Below are positions 25,849 to 34,828 of a stretch of DNA of 64,000 nucleotides, in pieces. The translations under genes were made by a program, and so were the position numbers. The notes under the pieces were generated by a model. That model was not told the DNA's origin. It ran no database searches and saw only the letters and a program-made list of their open reading frames with translations. This DNA comes from Chryseobacterium wanjuense. Lineage in GTDB: Bacteria; Bacteroidota; Bacteroidia; Flavobacteriales; Weeksellaceae. The stretch lies in the NCBI RefSeq assembly GCF_900111495.1, contig NZ_FOIU01000002.1, positions 806,001 to 870,000 on the forward strand, read 5' to 3'. Position 1 is the stretch's first letter. Every line of letters begins with the position of its first letter.

Positions 25849-26457
25849 TTATGTATGATCGATTACATCTTTATTACGCCTTAATTTTCGCCAAGCTTTT
25901 CGCCCTACAAAAATAACAACTATTACCAATGCAATGGCACAAATCCCAGCGATAATGGGGGCTGCCATTGCCAAAACAGACATAATTCCCGCTCCTGCAG
26001 TTTCCGTAGTTCCCACCACAGAATTTCCCAGTCCGCCCGTCGTAGCAGTCGATGCCGCCCGAATTCCTGCAAATCCCGAACTTATGGTTGCCGCCGTTCC
26101 GCCTCCCGCAATCAGAGCCAATGCCCACTGCGGAAACGTTCCTAAATCTGCAAACTGACTTGCAAATAAAACAGATCCCGCAACAGTAGCCATCGGAACC
26201 GAAACCGTATCCAGCAAATGATCGACAAAAGGGATGTAATACGCAAGAATTTCCACGATGGTCGCAATTCCTGTAGTAATTAATGTTGGAAGTCCGGCAA
26301 GCCATTCAAAATGCTCATTCATGGGAATCCAGTGAAGATAAGAAGCCAGGCTTACGGCAAACATCGGAAGAAAAACCCGGAAACCCGTTGCAGCAGCCAA
26401 GCCGATGCCAATAAATGCACTTATCACATAAGGTAAATAAGGAACGTTGTCTAACAT
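25849..26457 (-). CDS. DUF4126 family membrane protein
   Basis: 202 residues. Four or five hydrophobic helices; the N-terminal SAFIGIGLAAATGFRVFLPM and the middle ALIAGGGTAATISSGFAGIRA are the recognisable DUF4126 signatures. The C-terminus is basic (GRKAWRKLRRNKD) and likely cytoplasmic. The family is found across bacteria with unknown function. It is a single gene, convergent with the lptE operon. Confidence 0.85.
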   Translation of the reverse strand: MLDNVPYLPYVISAFIGIGLAAATGFRVFLPMFAVSLASYLHWIPMNEHFEWLAGLPTLITTGIATIVEILAYYIPFVDHLLDTVSVPMATVAGSVLFASQFADLGTFPQWALALIAGGGTAATISSGFAGIRAASTATTGGLGNSVVGTTETAGAGIMSVLAMAAPIIAGICAIALVIVVIFVGRKAWRKLRRNKDVIDHT

Positions 26458-26531
26458 ATTAATTTTCAGATTTGTTTTTTATAAAGTTACAAAAAATAAA
26501 TTCTCAAAATCAACAAGAGATCATTAAAAAA

Positions 26532-26570
26532 ATAACCACAATCATCTGTAAAAATCAGTGTAATCTGTGG
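26532..26570. repeat. Interspersed AT-rich repeat (ACCACAATCATCTGT family)
   Basis: ACCACAATCATCTGT, then AATCAGTGTAATCTGTGG. A near copy is at 59211-59250 and a partial one at 59331-59376. None is coding. Confidence 0.6.
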
Positions 26571-26609
26571 GGGGAAAAATAACCACAAATTTTTCGAAAA
26601 TAAAATAAA

Positions 26610-26984
26610 CTAAGGTTTTTTCTGAGCCTGACAAAGCTTAATAAACTGTTCCTGAACATCCTGAAATTTCTCAGGCATTTCCGGAGAAACCCAAAAAAGC
26701 ATCGCCATCGTCTTGTCGCCAAAAGTTTCTTTAAACAGATCTTTATTCAGACGGTAACATTCTCTCAGAAGTCTTTTTATACGATTTCTGTGAACGGCTC
26801 TTTTGAAATATTTTTTAGAAACGGAAACCGCAAATTTTGTACTTTCGATCGGTACCGTCGGTTTATTTTTAAGGATAATAATTCTCAAATTCCCATTCGT
26901 TTTCCATTTACCTTTTTCGAAAAGTAAAGTGATCTCAGCATTTTTTTTGAGTTTTTCGGCTTTGGGATATTTGAAATTTGTCAT
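26610..26984 (-). CDS. rnpA: Ribonuclease P protein component
   Basis: 124 residues, the usual size. The diagnostic basic motif is KRAVHRNRIKRLLRECYR. It binds the RNase P RNA and helps cut 5' leaders from pre-tRNAs. rpmH, its usual neighbour in many phyla, is not adjacent. The C-terminal tail is slightly extended (EQFIKLCQAQKKP). Confidence 0.95.
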   Translation of the reverse strand: MTNFKYPKAEKLKKNAEITLLFEKGKWKTNGNLRIIILKNKPTVPIESTKFAVSVSKKYFKRAVHRNRIKRLLRECYRLNKDLFKETFGDKTMAMLFWVSPEMPEKFQDVQEQFIKLCQAQKKP

Positions 26985-27021
26985 TTACGGAGTGTAAATA
27001 TAAGGGAATTTTATTTGTTTG

Positions 27022-27122
27022 GAAGATGCTTCGAGAACTTTAGCGTGACATCGTTAACAAATTAACCGCTAAAAAAACAGTTAGCATTAGAAATGTCATG
27101 CCGAGGCTCTCGAAGCATCTAA
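27022..27122. repeat. Inverted-repeat element with AGATGCTTCGAGA ends
   Basis: AGATGCTTCGAGA (27024-27036) and its complement (27108-27120). The similarity extends imperfectly inward (TGACAT opposite ATGTCA), giving a foldback of about 100 bases. It belongs with the CTTCGACTCCGCTCAG-type repeats near 54.2-54.8 kb and 62.5 kb. Confidence 0.65.
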
Positions 27123-27133
27123 ATGTTATAATT

Positions 27134-27859
27134 TTAATCTTTTTTAATTAAATGATTAATAACTTCCGCTGCTGCATACAACCCAAAAATCGCAGGAATA
27201 AAGCTGATCGTCCCGTAAAAAGATCTTTTATAGTTGGTTCCGTCTGTCATTTTCAGGCTGTCTTCATTTTGAAGCTCATTAGAAAAAACGCAACGAATTC
27301 CTTTGTTTATTTTTTCTTTTTTCAGCCTTTTTCTTACCTGTTTGGCAAGATAGCAATTGTGGGTTTTACTGAGATCCCTTACCATCACCTTGCTCGGGTC
27401 GCTTTTTCCGCCGGCGCCCATAGAACTTACTACTTTTATTTTTCTTCTTCTTGCAGCGATTAATAAGGTTAATTTTGGTGTTACACTGTCGATACAGTCA
27501 AGAATATAGTCAAATTTTCCTTCATCTAAAATCTGGTGCATTCTTTCGGGATTCAGGAATTCATTGATTTTGGTTAAGTTAAGCTTCGGATTAATATCTA
27601 AAAGTCTTTCGGCAACCACCTCTACTTTGTGCATTCCTACGGTGGAGTGTAAAGCGGGTAACTGTCTGTTTATGTTGGTGATATCAACAGTGTCTCCATC
27701 TACGATGGTCATATTTCCGACGCCTGCTCTTGCCAGAAATTCGGCAGCGAAGGAACCTACACCACCCAAACCGACAACAAGTACTGTCGCTTTATTCAAC
27801 TTTTCCAATCCTTTTTCCTTGATAAGAAGCTCCGTCCTTTCCAGCCAATATTTATCCAT
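27134..27859 (-). CDS. tcdA: tRNA threonylcarbamoyladenosine dehydratase (TcdA / HesA-MoeB-ThiF family)
   Basis: 241 residues. The ATP-binding glycine motif is VLVVGLGGVGSFAAEFLARAG, followed by MTIVDGDTVDITNINRQ and the KVEVVAERLLDINP stretch. These are diagnostic of the E1-like family; the NCYLAKQVRKRLKKEKI region and the length match TcdA (CsdL) rather than ThiF or MoeB. It cyclises t6A37 in ANN-decoding tRNAs. It overlaps the start of the TatD gene by 8 bases (27852-27859), so the two are translationally coupled on the minus strand. Confidence 0.9.
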   Translation of the reverse strand: MDKYWLERTELLIKEKGLEKLNKATVLVVGLGGVGSFAAEFLARAGVGNMTIVDGDTVDITNINRQLPALHSTVGMHKVEVVAERLLDINPKLNLTKINEFLNPERMHQILDEGKFDYILDCIDSVTPKLTLLIAARRRKIKVVSSMGAGGKSDPSKVMVRDLSKTHNCYLAKQVRKRLKKEKINKGIRCVFSNELQNEDSLKMTDGTNYKRSFYGTISFIPAIFGLYAAAEVINHLIKKD

Positions 27860-28484
27860 TTTTTATCGTCTCTAAATTTTCTAAGATTTGTTTATTTAAA
27901 TTTTCCAGAGAAATTTCCTTTATTTCAGATACTTTCCGGTACAATTCTTCGATATTGAAATCTTCATTGTCTGTTTCTAAAAAGATTTTGTCTAAAGGAG
28001 TAATTTTCAAAGTATTTTGCAAAGATAAATTATACAAAACAGCATTTCCAAAACTCAGATAAAAATTATTTTTAAGCAAATCTTCCGCAATACTTTGTTT
28101 TTTATTAAAACCATGAATGATCATCGGTTGTTTGGCGAATTTTTTAAAGGAAATCACCTCATAAAATTTTCGTACACAATGAATGATCACAGGCTTTTTC
28201 ACTTCATTTGAAATGGTAATCTGCCTTAAAAAAACATCTCCCTGGATTTTCTGGTCAATTTCTACAAAAGAATCCAACCCGCATTCTCCGATGGCAAAAC
28301 AATTTTCCGTAATGTTTGATTCCAGCCAATTGAACTGATTTTCAAGATCATTCACCTCAATATCTTTCGGATGGATGCCGATTGAATATGGAGAATCCGC
28401 CGGAATGCCCTTCCAATCGAGGTTGTAGATTCCGCAAGAAATATTTTTTTTATGATGATGAAAATCAAAAAATTCCATTTTCAA
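27852..28484 (-). CDS. TatD-family metal-dependent hydrolase
   Basis: 210 residues, shorter than the usual ~255. Recognisable TatD elements: the N-terminal HxH in FFDFHHHK, IGIHPKD, IGECGLDSF (the Glu ligand), VIIHCVRKF, MIIHGFNK (replacing the usual HxFxG), and LETDNED near the C-terminus. It is likely a DNase or a related amidohydrolase. The shorter length comes from compressed loops, not an obvious truncation. An ATG two codons in (28476-28478) is an equally possible start. Confidence 0.85.
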   Translation of the reverse strand: MKMEFFDFHHHKKNISCGIYNLDWKGIPADSPYSIGIHPKDIEVNDLENQFNWLESNITENCFAIGECGLDSFVEIDQKIQGDVFLRQITISNEVKKPVIIHCVRKFYEVISFKKFAKQPMIIHGFNKKQSIAEDLLKNNFYLSFGNAVLYNLSLQNTLKITPLDKIFLETDNEDFNIEELYRKVSEIKEISLENLNKQILENLETIKNG

Positions 28485-28575
28485 AAATACTATTAATTTA
28501 GAATTAACGTAAATTTCTTAAACAAACGTTTATAAATCTGTTAAAAATTTCTTAACTTTACTCAAAGTACACTTC

Positions 28576-29205
28576 ATGAAGAAAAAATTTACAGAAAAAC
28601 AAATCCACATTTTAGACATAGCCGAAGAGCTGATTGCAAAAAAAGGTTACGAAGGCACATCCGTAAGAGACATTTGTTCCAAAGCCAATATCAACGTTGC
28701 GATGATCTCTTATTATTTCGGTTCCAAAGAAAAGATGATGTCGTATCTCTATCAGTACAGGGTATTGAAAACCAGAGAAAATTTTTCAGAATTTGCCGAT
28801 ACCATTAAAGACGGAAAACCGGAAATGCAGATGAAAGAAATTATTAAATATATTGTCGCTCAGTTATTTAAATATAATTATTTTCATGGATTTGTCACCC
28901 AGGAACTTCGCCACACCGACAATTTAAAGGATGAATTGCTGGATTTTTATCAGCTTTTTGTTAAAAAATTAGATGAAGTCATTAAAAAAGGCGTGGCTTC
29001 CGGAGTTTTTACCTTTACCCCAAAACCTGAAGATATTCTTACGACGATTATAGGCTCGACATTGTTTGTCATCCGCAACAGAAATTTTTACGAGCTTTAT
29101 GTTCCGAACAAAAGCGAGGAAACTTACTCGAAAGAAGCCGAAAAAAAAGTGAGAATGAATCTTTTAATGAGTGTTTTTGCAATTTTGGGATACGCTGCAG
29201 ACTAA
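28576..29205 (+). CDS. TetR/AcrR-family transcriptional regulator
   Basis: 209 residues. The N-terminal helix-turn-helix is typical (ILDIAEELIAKKGYEGTSVRDICSKANINVAMISYYFGSKEKM). The C-terminal ligand domain is helical without recognisable specificity. It is divergent from the TatD gene with a 91-bp gap, which would hold its operator; no obvious palindrome stands out there. Next downstream is bamD on the same strand, separated by 102 bases. Confidence 0.9.
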   Translation: MKKKFTEKQIHILDIAEELIAKKGYEGTSVRDICSKANINVAMISYYFGSKEKMMSYLYQYRVLKTRENFSEFADTIKDGKPEMQMKEIIKYIVAQLFKYNYFHGFVTQELRHTDNLKDELLDFYQLFVKKLDEVIKKGVASGVFTFTPKPEDILTTIIGSTLFVIRNRNFYELYVPNKSEETYSKEAEKKVRMNLLMSVFAILGYAAD

Positions 29206-29307
29206 AATTACGTTAAATAATCATAAAAAAAAATCTATTGGCAAAAAAGTTATATTTTTGCAAATTAGTAAATCGGCTGTATAATCCGAAAACTGTTGAA
29301 TTTTTAT

Positions 29308-30303
29308 ATGAAAAAATATATTTTAGGTCTTTTTGCTGTATCTGTAGTGGCGTCATGCGTGAGTCAGCAGGAAAAAGCGATGAAAAGTGCTGATAAGAAT
29401 TTCATTTTGAAAGCAGCTAATGAAAACTTTGCTAAAAAGAAGTGGAAGAATGCTTTGGCGCTTTATGACAGGCTTCCGAATCTTGTGGCAGGAACGGATG
29501 ATGCTCCGAATGTGGTTTTTAATTCTGCATATGCGAATTATTATGATAAAAACTACAAATTGGCGGGTCACCAATTTAAGAACTTTTCCATAAGCTTTCC
29601 TCAGGATAGCAGAAAGGAGGAGGCGGCTTATATGTCGGCTTTATGTTACTACGAAGGATCTATGGATTATAACCTGGATCAGTCGAGTACGGAACTGGCA
29701 ATTAATGAGCTTCAGGACTTTTTGAACAATTATCCGAATTCGGAAAGATCTAAAAATATCAATACTCTTATCGAGGAATTGTCTTATAAGTTGGAGTTTA
29801 AATCTTACGAAAATGCAAGACAATATTTCAGTATGGGAGATTACAAGGCTGCCAACGTAGCTTTGGAAAATGTACTGGAAGATTTCCCGAGTACAAAACT
29901 TCGTCCGAAAATTTATGATTATATCGTAAAATCCCGTTATGAGCTGGCTACAAAATCTGTTTATGACCTTAAAGATGAGCGTATTGAAAACGCATTGGCT
30001 TTTACAAGACAGATCGAAAAAGAAATGCCGAATACCGATGTTGCGAAAACAGCTTTAGACATCAGAGAAAAACTTGAAAAGGAAAAGAAAGATTTTGTTG
30101 TCGTTAAAAAACAGACGGAAGCAAGAATCGCAGCTTTAACGGAAAGACAAAAAAAGCTGGAAGCGAAGAACGCTGAAAAGACAAAAACGGAACAACAAAT
30201 GAAAGATCAGGTAGATGCAGAGAAGAAAGCAATGCAGATCCAGAGGGATAGTGCGGCACTTCAGACACCTCCGCCGGCAGCGACTTTCAAAATTCAAAGA
30301 TAA
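29308..30303 (+). CDS. bamD: Outer-membrane assembly lipoprotein BamD
   Basis: 331 residues from the ATG at 29308 (MKKYILGLFAVSVVASC); the frame extends four codons. The lipobox is VASC. The mature part is a series of TPR repeats (for example KKWKNALALYDRLPN, AYANYYDKNYKLAGHQFKNF, DYKAANVALENVLEDFPS). A C-terminal coiled coil rich in Lys/Glu/Gln and a Pro-rich end follow. BamD binds BamA on the periplasmic face of the outer membrane and is needed for barrel insertion. It is the first gene of the bamD-rpoZ-coaBC-DUF4835-recN group common in flavobacteria. Confidence 0.92.
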   Translation: MKKYILGLFAVSVVASCVSQQEKAMKSADKNFILKAANENFAKKKWKNALALYDRLPNLVAGTDDAPNVVFNSAYANYYDKNYKLAGHQFKNFSISFPQDSRKEEAAYMSALCYYEGSMDYNLDQSSTELAINELQDFLNNYPNSERSKNINTLIEELSYKLEFKSYENARQYFSMGDYKAANVALENVLEDFPSTKLRPKIYDYIVKSRYELATKSVYDLKDERIENALAFTRQIEKEMPNTDVAKTALDIREKLEKEKKDFVVVKKQTEARIAALTERQKKLEAKNAEKTKTEQQMKDQVDAEKKAMQIQRDSAALQTPPPAATFKIQR

Positions 30304-30344
30304 TTCGTAAATTTGCGAACTTAAATAAAATTAATATTCTCAAA

Positions 30345-30668
30345 ATGAGTGTAAAAGATACAAAAGCAGAAGTAAACACGATTACTTACGATAAGGATAA
30401 GATTGAAGACAAAGTAGGTTCAATCTACGAAGCGATTGTTATCATGGGAAAGAGAGCAGAACAGATCAACGCTGAAATTCGTACAGAATTGCACAATAAG
30501 CTTGATGAGTTTGCAGTTCACAATTCTACATTAGAAGAAGTTTTCGAAAACAGAGAGCAGATCGAAATCTCTAAACATTACGAAAAACTTCCGAAACCAA
30601 CTTCTATTGCGATCGAAGAGTGGCTAAACGAAGACATTTACTTCAGAAAAACTGAAGAAAGAAAATAA
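30345..30668 (+). CDS. rpoZ: DNA-directed RNA polymerase subunit omega (Bacteroidota type)
   Basis: 107 residues. The core IYEAIVIMGKRAEQINAEIRTELHNKL matches the omega helix that clamps the beta' C-terminus. The length and the tail IEEWLNEDIYFRK are typical of the Bacteroidota form. It lies directly between bamD and coaBC, its standard position in this group. Confidence 0.9.
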   Translation: MSVKDTKAEVNTITYDKDKIEDKVGSIYEAIVIMGKRAEQINAEIRTELHNKLDEFAVHNSTLEEVFENREQIEISKHYEKLPKPTSIAIEEWLNEDIYFRKTEERK

Positions 30669-30692
30669 AAACCGGTGTGTTTTTTATATATG

Positions 30693-30727
30693 AAGGTCAT
30701 AAAGGAAATGAGTTCTTTTATGACCTT
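30693..30727 (+). terminator. Stem-loop after rpoZ
   Basis: AAGGTCATAAA (30693-30703) pairs perfectly with 30717-30727 around a 13-base loop. Only a short T-rich tail follows, so it may be a partial terminator before coaBC. Confidence 0.55.
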
Positions 30728-30790
30728 TGTTGTTTCCATGTGTTTGTGAGAAAAAATAAGTAATTTAGTATTTTAAAAAATTAAAACTAA

Positions 30791-31993
30791 ATGAGTCTTT
30801 CTGGGAAAAAAATTCTCATCGCGATTTCTGGGGGAATTGCTGCTTTCAAAATTCATTTTCTCATCAGAGATTTTGTGAAAAAAGGAGCGGAAGTTCAGGT
30901 AATTATGACTCCTGATGCAGAACATTTTGTGACCAAACTGAGCATTTCAACATTATCGAAAAACCCTGTTTACACAGATTTTTATGGTGACAACGGAAGC
31001 TGGAACAGTCATGTGGAAATGGCTTTGTGGGCAGATGTCATGGTTGTGGCGCCTTGTACGGCAAATACATTGGCTAAAATGGTTCACGGGATTTGTGATA
31101 ATTTGCTTATTGCAACCTATATGTCTGCAAAATGTCCCGTATTCATTGCGCCTGCGATGGATCTGGATATGTATGCTCACCCTTCCACAATAAAAAATCT
31201 GGAATTGGCTGAAAGCTATGGACACATCATCATCCCTGCGGAAAACGGAGAACTGGCCAGCGGATTGATCGGACAGGGAAGATTGGCAGAACCGGAAACA
31301 ATTGCAAAAGCGGTAGAAGATTTTTTTGATGCAAACCGTACAAAAACATTGGAAGGAAAAACGGTTTTAATTACCGCCGGGCCAACTTACGAAGCCATTG
31401 ATCCTGTACGTTTTATCGGAAATCATTCTTCCGGAAAAATGGGATTTTCTTTGGCTGAAGAAGCAGCAAAAAGAGGAGCTAAGGTTATCCTGATCTCGGG
31501 ACCGAGCTCTCAGTCAATTAATAATAAAAATGTTGATGTACATAAAGTTACGTCTGCAAAAGAAATGCTGGCGAAAGTATTCGAATTTTATGATAAAATA
31601 GACATCGGAATTGCCAGTGCCGCCGTTGCAGACTACGCTCCGAAGGATGTTGCGAAGGAAAAAATCAAAAAAGATGATGATAATCTTACGATTGAATTAG
31701 TAAAAAATCCTGACATTCTCAGAACAATGGGAGAGAAGAAAACGCATCAGTTTTTGGTAGGTTTTGCTTTAGAAACGCAGAATGAAGAAGAGAATGCCAA
31801 AGGAAAATTAGCCAAGAAAAATCTGGATATGATCGTTTTAAACTCACTTCGAGATGAAGGTGCCGGTTTTAAAAATGATACCAATAAAATAAAAATATTC
31901 ACCCCGACGGAAAAGAAAGAATTTGACCTGAAATCTAAAGATGATGTAGCCAAAGATATTTTGGATTTCGTTGAAGCTCAACTTTTAAAATAA
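30791..31993 (+). CDS. coaBC: Bifunctional phosphopantothenoylcysteine decarboxylase / phosphopantothenate-cysteine ligase
   Basis: 400 residues. CoaC half (1-185): flavin-binding ISGGIAAFK, active-site His in WNSHVEMALWADVMVVAPCTANTLAK, and PAMDLDMY. CoaB half (from about 187): TAGPTYEAIDPVRFIGNHSSGKMG, SAAVADYAPKD and LVKNPDIL. It catalyses two successive steps of coenzyme A synthesis. The gene order with rpoZ upstream and DUF4835 plus recN downstream is conserved in flavobacteria. Confidence 0.97.
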   Translation: MSLSGKKILIAISGGIAAFKIHFLIRDFVKKGAEVQVIMTPDAEHFVTKLSISTLSKNPVYTDFYGDNGSWNSHVEMALWADVMVVAPCTANTLAKMVHGICDNLLIATYMSAKCPVFIAPAMDLDMYAHPSTIKNLELAESYGHIIIPAENGELASGLIGQGRLAEPETIAKAVEDFFDANRTKTLEGKTVLITAGPTYEAIDPVRFIGNHSSGKMGFSLAEEAAKRGAKVILISGPSSQSINNKNVDVHKVTSAKEMLAKVFEFYDKIDIGIASAAVADYAPKDVAKEKIKKDDDNLTIELVKNPDILRTMGEKKTHQFLVGFALETQNEEENAKGKLAKKNLDMIVLNSLRDEGAGFKNDTNKIKIFTPTEKKEFDLKSKDDVAKDILDFVEAQLLK

Positions 31994-32029
31994 TTTTAAT
32001 AAATTTCCGTTCTCAATTTTTAATAGATA

Positions 32030-32938
32030 ATGAAAAAAATTTTAAGCATATTTTTACTTCTGTTTTTATTTAATCTTAATTTTTCTCAGGAATTATTAGC
32101 CACTGTTCAGGTAAATTCCCAGCAGATCGGGGGAACCAACCAGTCGGCTTACAAGGCATTGGAGAAAAGTCTTAGAGATTTTATCAACAATACGAGCTGG
32201 ACAGGGAAGAAACTTCAGAATTTTGAAAAAATTAAATCCAATTTTGCGATCGTTATCACAGAAAGGGAAGGGAACCGTTTCAGAGGAAATATTGTGGTTC
32301 AGGCAGTTCGCCCGGTTTTTAATACAACCTATGAATCCCCGCTGATCAATCTTCAGGATACAAGGTTTTCGTTCGATTATGTAGAAAATGAGAATCTTAT
32401 TTTTAATGAAAGACAGTTTTCCGGAAAAAATTTAATTGATGTTATCAGTTTTTATATATATATAATTTTAGGATACGATGCAGACAGCTTTCAATCGATG
32501 GGTGGAACCCAATGGTTTCAAAAAGCTCAGCAGATTGCACAAAACGGAGAATCTCAGAATACGTATGAAGGGTGGAAGCTGATCAAAGAACCAAGAGGCC
32601 GTTCCGTCCTGATCAAAGAAATAATGAGTCCGAACTGGAGCCAGGTGCGTGCAACGATGTACACTTATCATAGAGCCGGTCTGGATAATTTATTCAACCA
32701 GGATCAGGCTGCAGCAAAAAAAGTGATTTTTGATGCCTTAATGCAGTTGAAAATGTATGAAAACACCTTCCAACAATCTTATTACTTCAATCTTTTCCTG
32801 GATAATAAGTCTGACGAAATTTTTAATATCTTCAATTCAGGGAATAACGGGGGAATTGCACTTGCCGATCTCAAAAACGAAATGACCATTCTCGCTCCAA
32901 AATACACAGAAGAGAAATGGAGTAAGTGGAAACAGTAA
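32030..32938 (+). CDS. DUF4835 family secreted protein
   Basis: 302 residues, signal peptide MKKILSIFLLLFLFNLNFSQ. The mature protein has the DUF4835 hallmarks: ELLATVQVNSQQI at the start, FNTTYESPLINLQDT, YIILGYDADSF, and the EEKWSKWKQ end. It is periplasmic or outer-membrane associated. Its invariable place between coaBC and recN in flavobacteria has no known functional reason. It lies 36 bases after coaBC. Confidence 0.88.
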   Translation: MKKILSIFLLLFLFNLNFSQELLATVQVNSQQIGGTNQSAYKALEKSLRDFINNTSWTGKKLQNFEKIKSNFAIVITEREGNRFRGNIVVQAVRPVFNTTYESPLINLQDTRFSFDYVENENLIFNERQFSGKNLIDVISFYIYIILGYDADSFQSMGGTQWFQKAQQIAQNGESQNTYEGWKLIKEPRGRSVLIKEIMSPNWSQVRATMYTYHRAGLDNLFNQDQAAAKKVIFDALMQLKMYENTFQQSYYFNLFLDNKSDEIFNIFNSGNNGGIALADLKNEMTILAPKYTEEKWSKWKQ

Positions 32939-32945
32939 TGTTAAC

Positions 32946-32976
32946 TTGAATCCTGAAGTCTAAAGTTCTATATTTG
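32946..32976 (+). promoter_or_regulatory. Promoter of recN
   Basis: TTG (32946-32948), a 20-base spacer, then TATATTTG (32969-32976): an exact Bacteroidota promoter, 27 bases before the recN start. recN can therefore be transcribed independently of coaBC. Confidence 0.75.
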
Positions 32977-33003
32977 CAATAGCTAAGTAATCTGCTATTA
33001 TCA

Positions 33004-34653
33004 ATGCTTTCGAGAATTTATATTAAAAACTTTGCCCTGATTGATACCCTGGAGGTATCACTGCACAATGGTTTACAGGTGATCACTGGTGAAACTGGTG
33101 CCGGAAAATCTATTATTTTAGGTGCTTTGCGGCTTATTCTGGGGGAAAGGGCAGATGTGAAGTCGATCTCAAATGCAGAAGAAAAAAGCATTGTAGAGAC
33201 AGAATTTGCTTTAAATAATCAATTCAAAAAATTCTTCATCGAAAACGATCTGGATTACGAGCTTCAGACAATTATCCGAAGAGAAATTCTGCCTTCCGGA
33301 AAATCCAGGGCATTCATCAATGATGTTCCGGTGACGCTGGATATCTTGAAAGAATTATCTTCTCAACTGATTGATATTCATTCTCAATTTGAAACATCCA
33401 ATCTTTTTACTTCAGAATATCAGTTTAAAATTATCGACGGACTTTCCGGAAATAAACAGATTATCGAAGAATATCAGAAAGAGTTTTCAGATTTTCAAAG
33501 TTTAAAGATTCAGCTTAAAAAATATCAGACTCAGCTTTCCGAAACCAATAAAGAAAGCGATTACAAAGAATTTTTGTTAAACGAACTGGAAGAGCTGAAA
33601 TTGGATGATGTAGATTATGAAGATCTGCAAAACCAGCTTTCTATCCAGGAAAATGCAGAGATGATTTCTGAAAATCTGGTTCAGGTTTTATCGAGATTCC
33701 ATCAGGAAGAAGTCGGGATCTTGTCTTTTTTTAATGAAGCTAAAAACAAACTTTCAAAAATCGCAGAGGTTTCAAACGGATTTGCGGAGCTTGATGGCAG
33801 GCTGGAAACTTCTTTTGTTGAATTAAAAGATATCATTTCCGAGCTCGAAAATGAAGCGGAAAAAATTGAAATCAATCCTGAAAATTTAGCGATACTTTCC
33901 GAACTTAATAATAAAATCAACGCATTATTTCTAAAGCATAATGTTGTTGGTATTACGGAATTAAAGGAAATCAGAGATCAATTGGCAGGTGAACAGAAAG
34001 GTGCCTCCGAACTGGAAGCCCTGATTGCAGGCATTGAAGAAAGTATTTCTAAAAAAGAAAAAACACTTCAGACTTTAGCCGAAAAATTGTCTAAAAACAG
34101 AAAGAAAAATATTCCTGTTTTCATTAAAAAAGCAGAAGAGCTGCTTAAAAAACTAGGGCTGGAAAAGGCGAAAGTTGATATAGAATTGCAGGATTCTCCT
34201 GATTTCAACCAATTCGGAAAAGAAAATATCCAGCTTTTGTTCCAGGCGAATTCCGGTTTTCCTTTAAGACCGATTCAAACGGCTATTTCAGGCGGTGAAA
34301 GATCAAGAGTAATGCTGGCGGTAAAGAAAATCATTGCCGAAAGCGACGATCTTCCTACCTTGATTTTAGATGAAATCGACACCGGAGTTTCAGGAAAAGT
34401 AGCCGAAGAAATCGGAAATCTGATGCGTGAAATGTCCGCAGATATGCAGCTGATCGTTATCTCTCACCTGGCGCAGGTTGCCGCGAAAGGAAATAATAAC
34501 TACAAAGTGGTAAAACAGGATGTTGCGGGTAAAACTCAATCCACAATCGTTCCTTTGAGCGACGACGAAAAGCTGAACGAAATTGCCCAACTACTTTCCG
34601 GAAGCAAGATCACGGAAGCGGCTTTGGCACAGGCGAAAGAGCTTATTGGATAA
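33004..34653 (+). CDS. recN: DNA repair protein RecN
   Basis: 549 residues, SMC-like ATPase. Walker A is ITGETGAGKSIIL near the N-terminus. The signature motif (ISGGERSRVMLA) and Walker B (LPTLILDEIDTGVSG) come late, with a long coiled coil between. VISHLAQVAAKGN is the conserved H-loop. It acts in double-strand-break repair together with RecA. Confidence 0.97.
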   Translation: MLSRIYIKNFALIDTLEVSLHNGLQVITGETGAGKSIILGALRLILGERADVKSISNAEEKSIVETEFALNNQFKKFFIENDLDYELQTIIRREILPSGKSRAFINDVPVTLDILKELSSQLIDIHSQFETSNLFTSEYQFKIIDGLSGNKQIIEEYQKEFSDFQSLKIQLKKYQTQLSETNKESDYKEFLLNELEELKLDDVDYEDLQNQLSIQENAEMISENLVQVLSRFHQEEVGILSFFNEAKNKLSKIAEVSNGFAELDGRLETSFVELKDIISELENEAEKIEINPENLAILSELNNKINALFLKHNVVGITELKEIRDQLAGEQKGASELEALIAGIEESISKKEKTLQTLAEKLSKNRKKNIPVFIKKAEELLKKLGLEKAKVDIELQDSPDFNQFGKENIQLLFQANSGFPLRPIQTAISGGERSRVMLAVKKIIAESDDLPTLILDEIDTGVSGKVAEEIGNLMREMSADMQLIVISHLAQVAAKGNNNYKVVKQDVAGKTQSTIVPLSDDEKLNEIAQLLSGSKITEAALAQAKELIG

Positions 34654-34828
34654 AGTTTGAAATAACATTTCAATCTCACATCATTAGAGAAATTACTTCA
34701 AAAAACATTTAGTGTTTAGAGATATCATCCTCAAGCCCTTAAAGGATTTATGCAAATATATCTTTTAAAATAGAACAAAATCCTGTAACATATTTTGCAT
34801 TATATTTACTAATGTAAAAAAAATAACT

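Noticed and set aside
25874..26305. 143-codon Gly/Cys-rich minus-strand frame
   Set aside because: It is a shadow of the DUF4126 gene in another frame; its composition comes from the Gly/Ala codons of that gene.
27852..28484. TatD gene as a degraded pseudogene because it is short
   Set aside because: All metal-ligand segments are present in order and there is no frameshift; loops are simply shorter.
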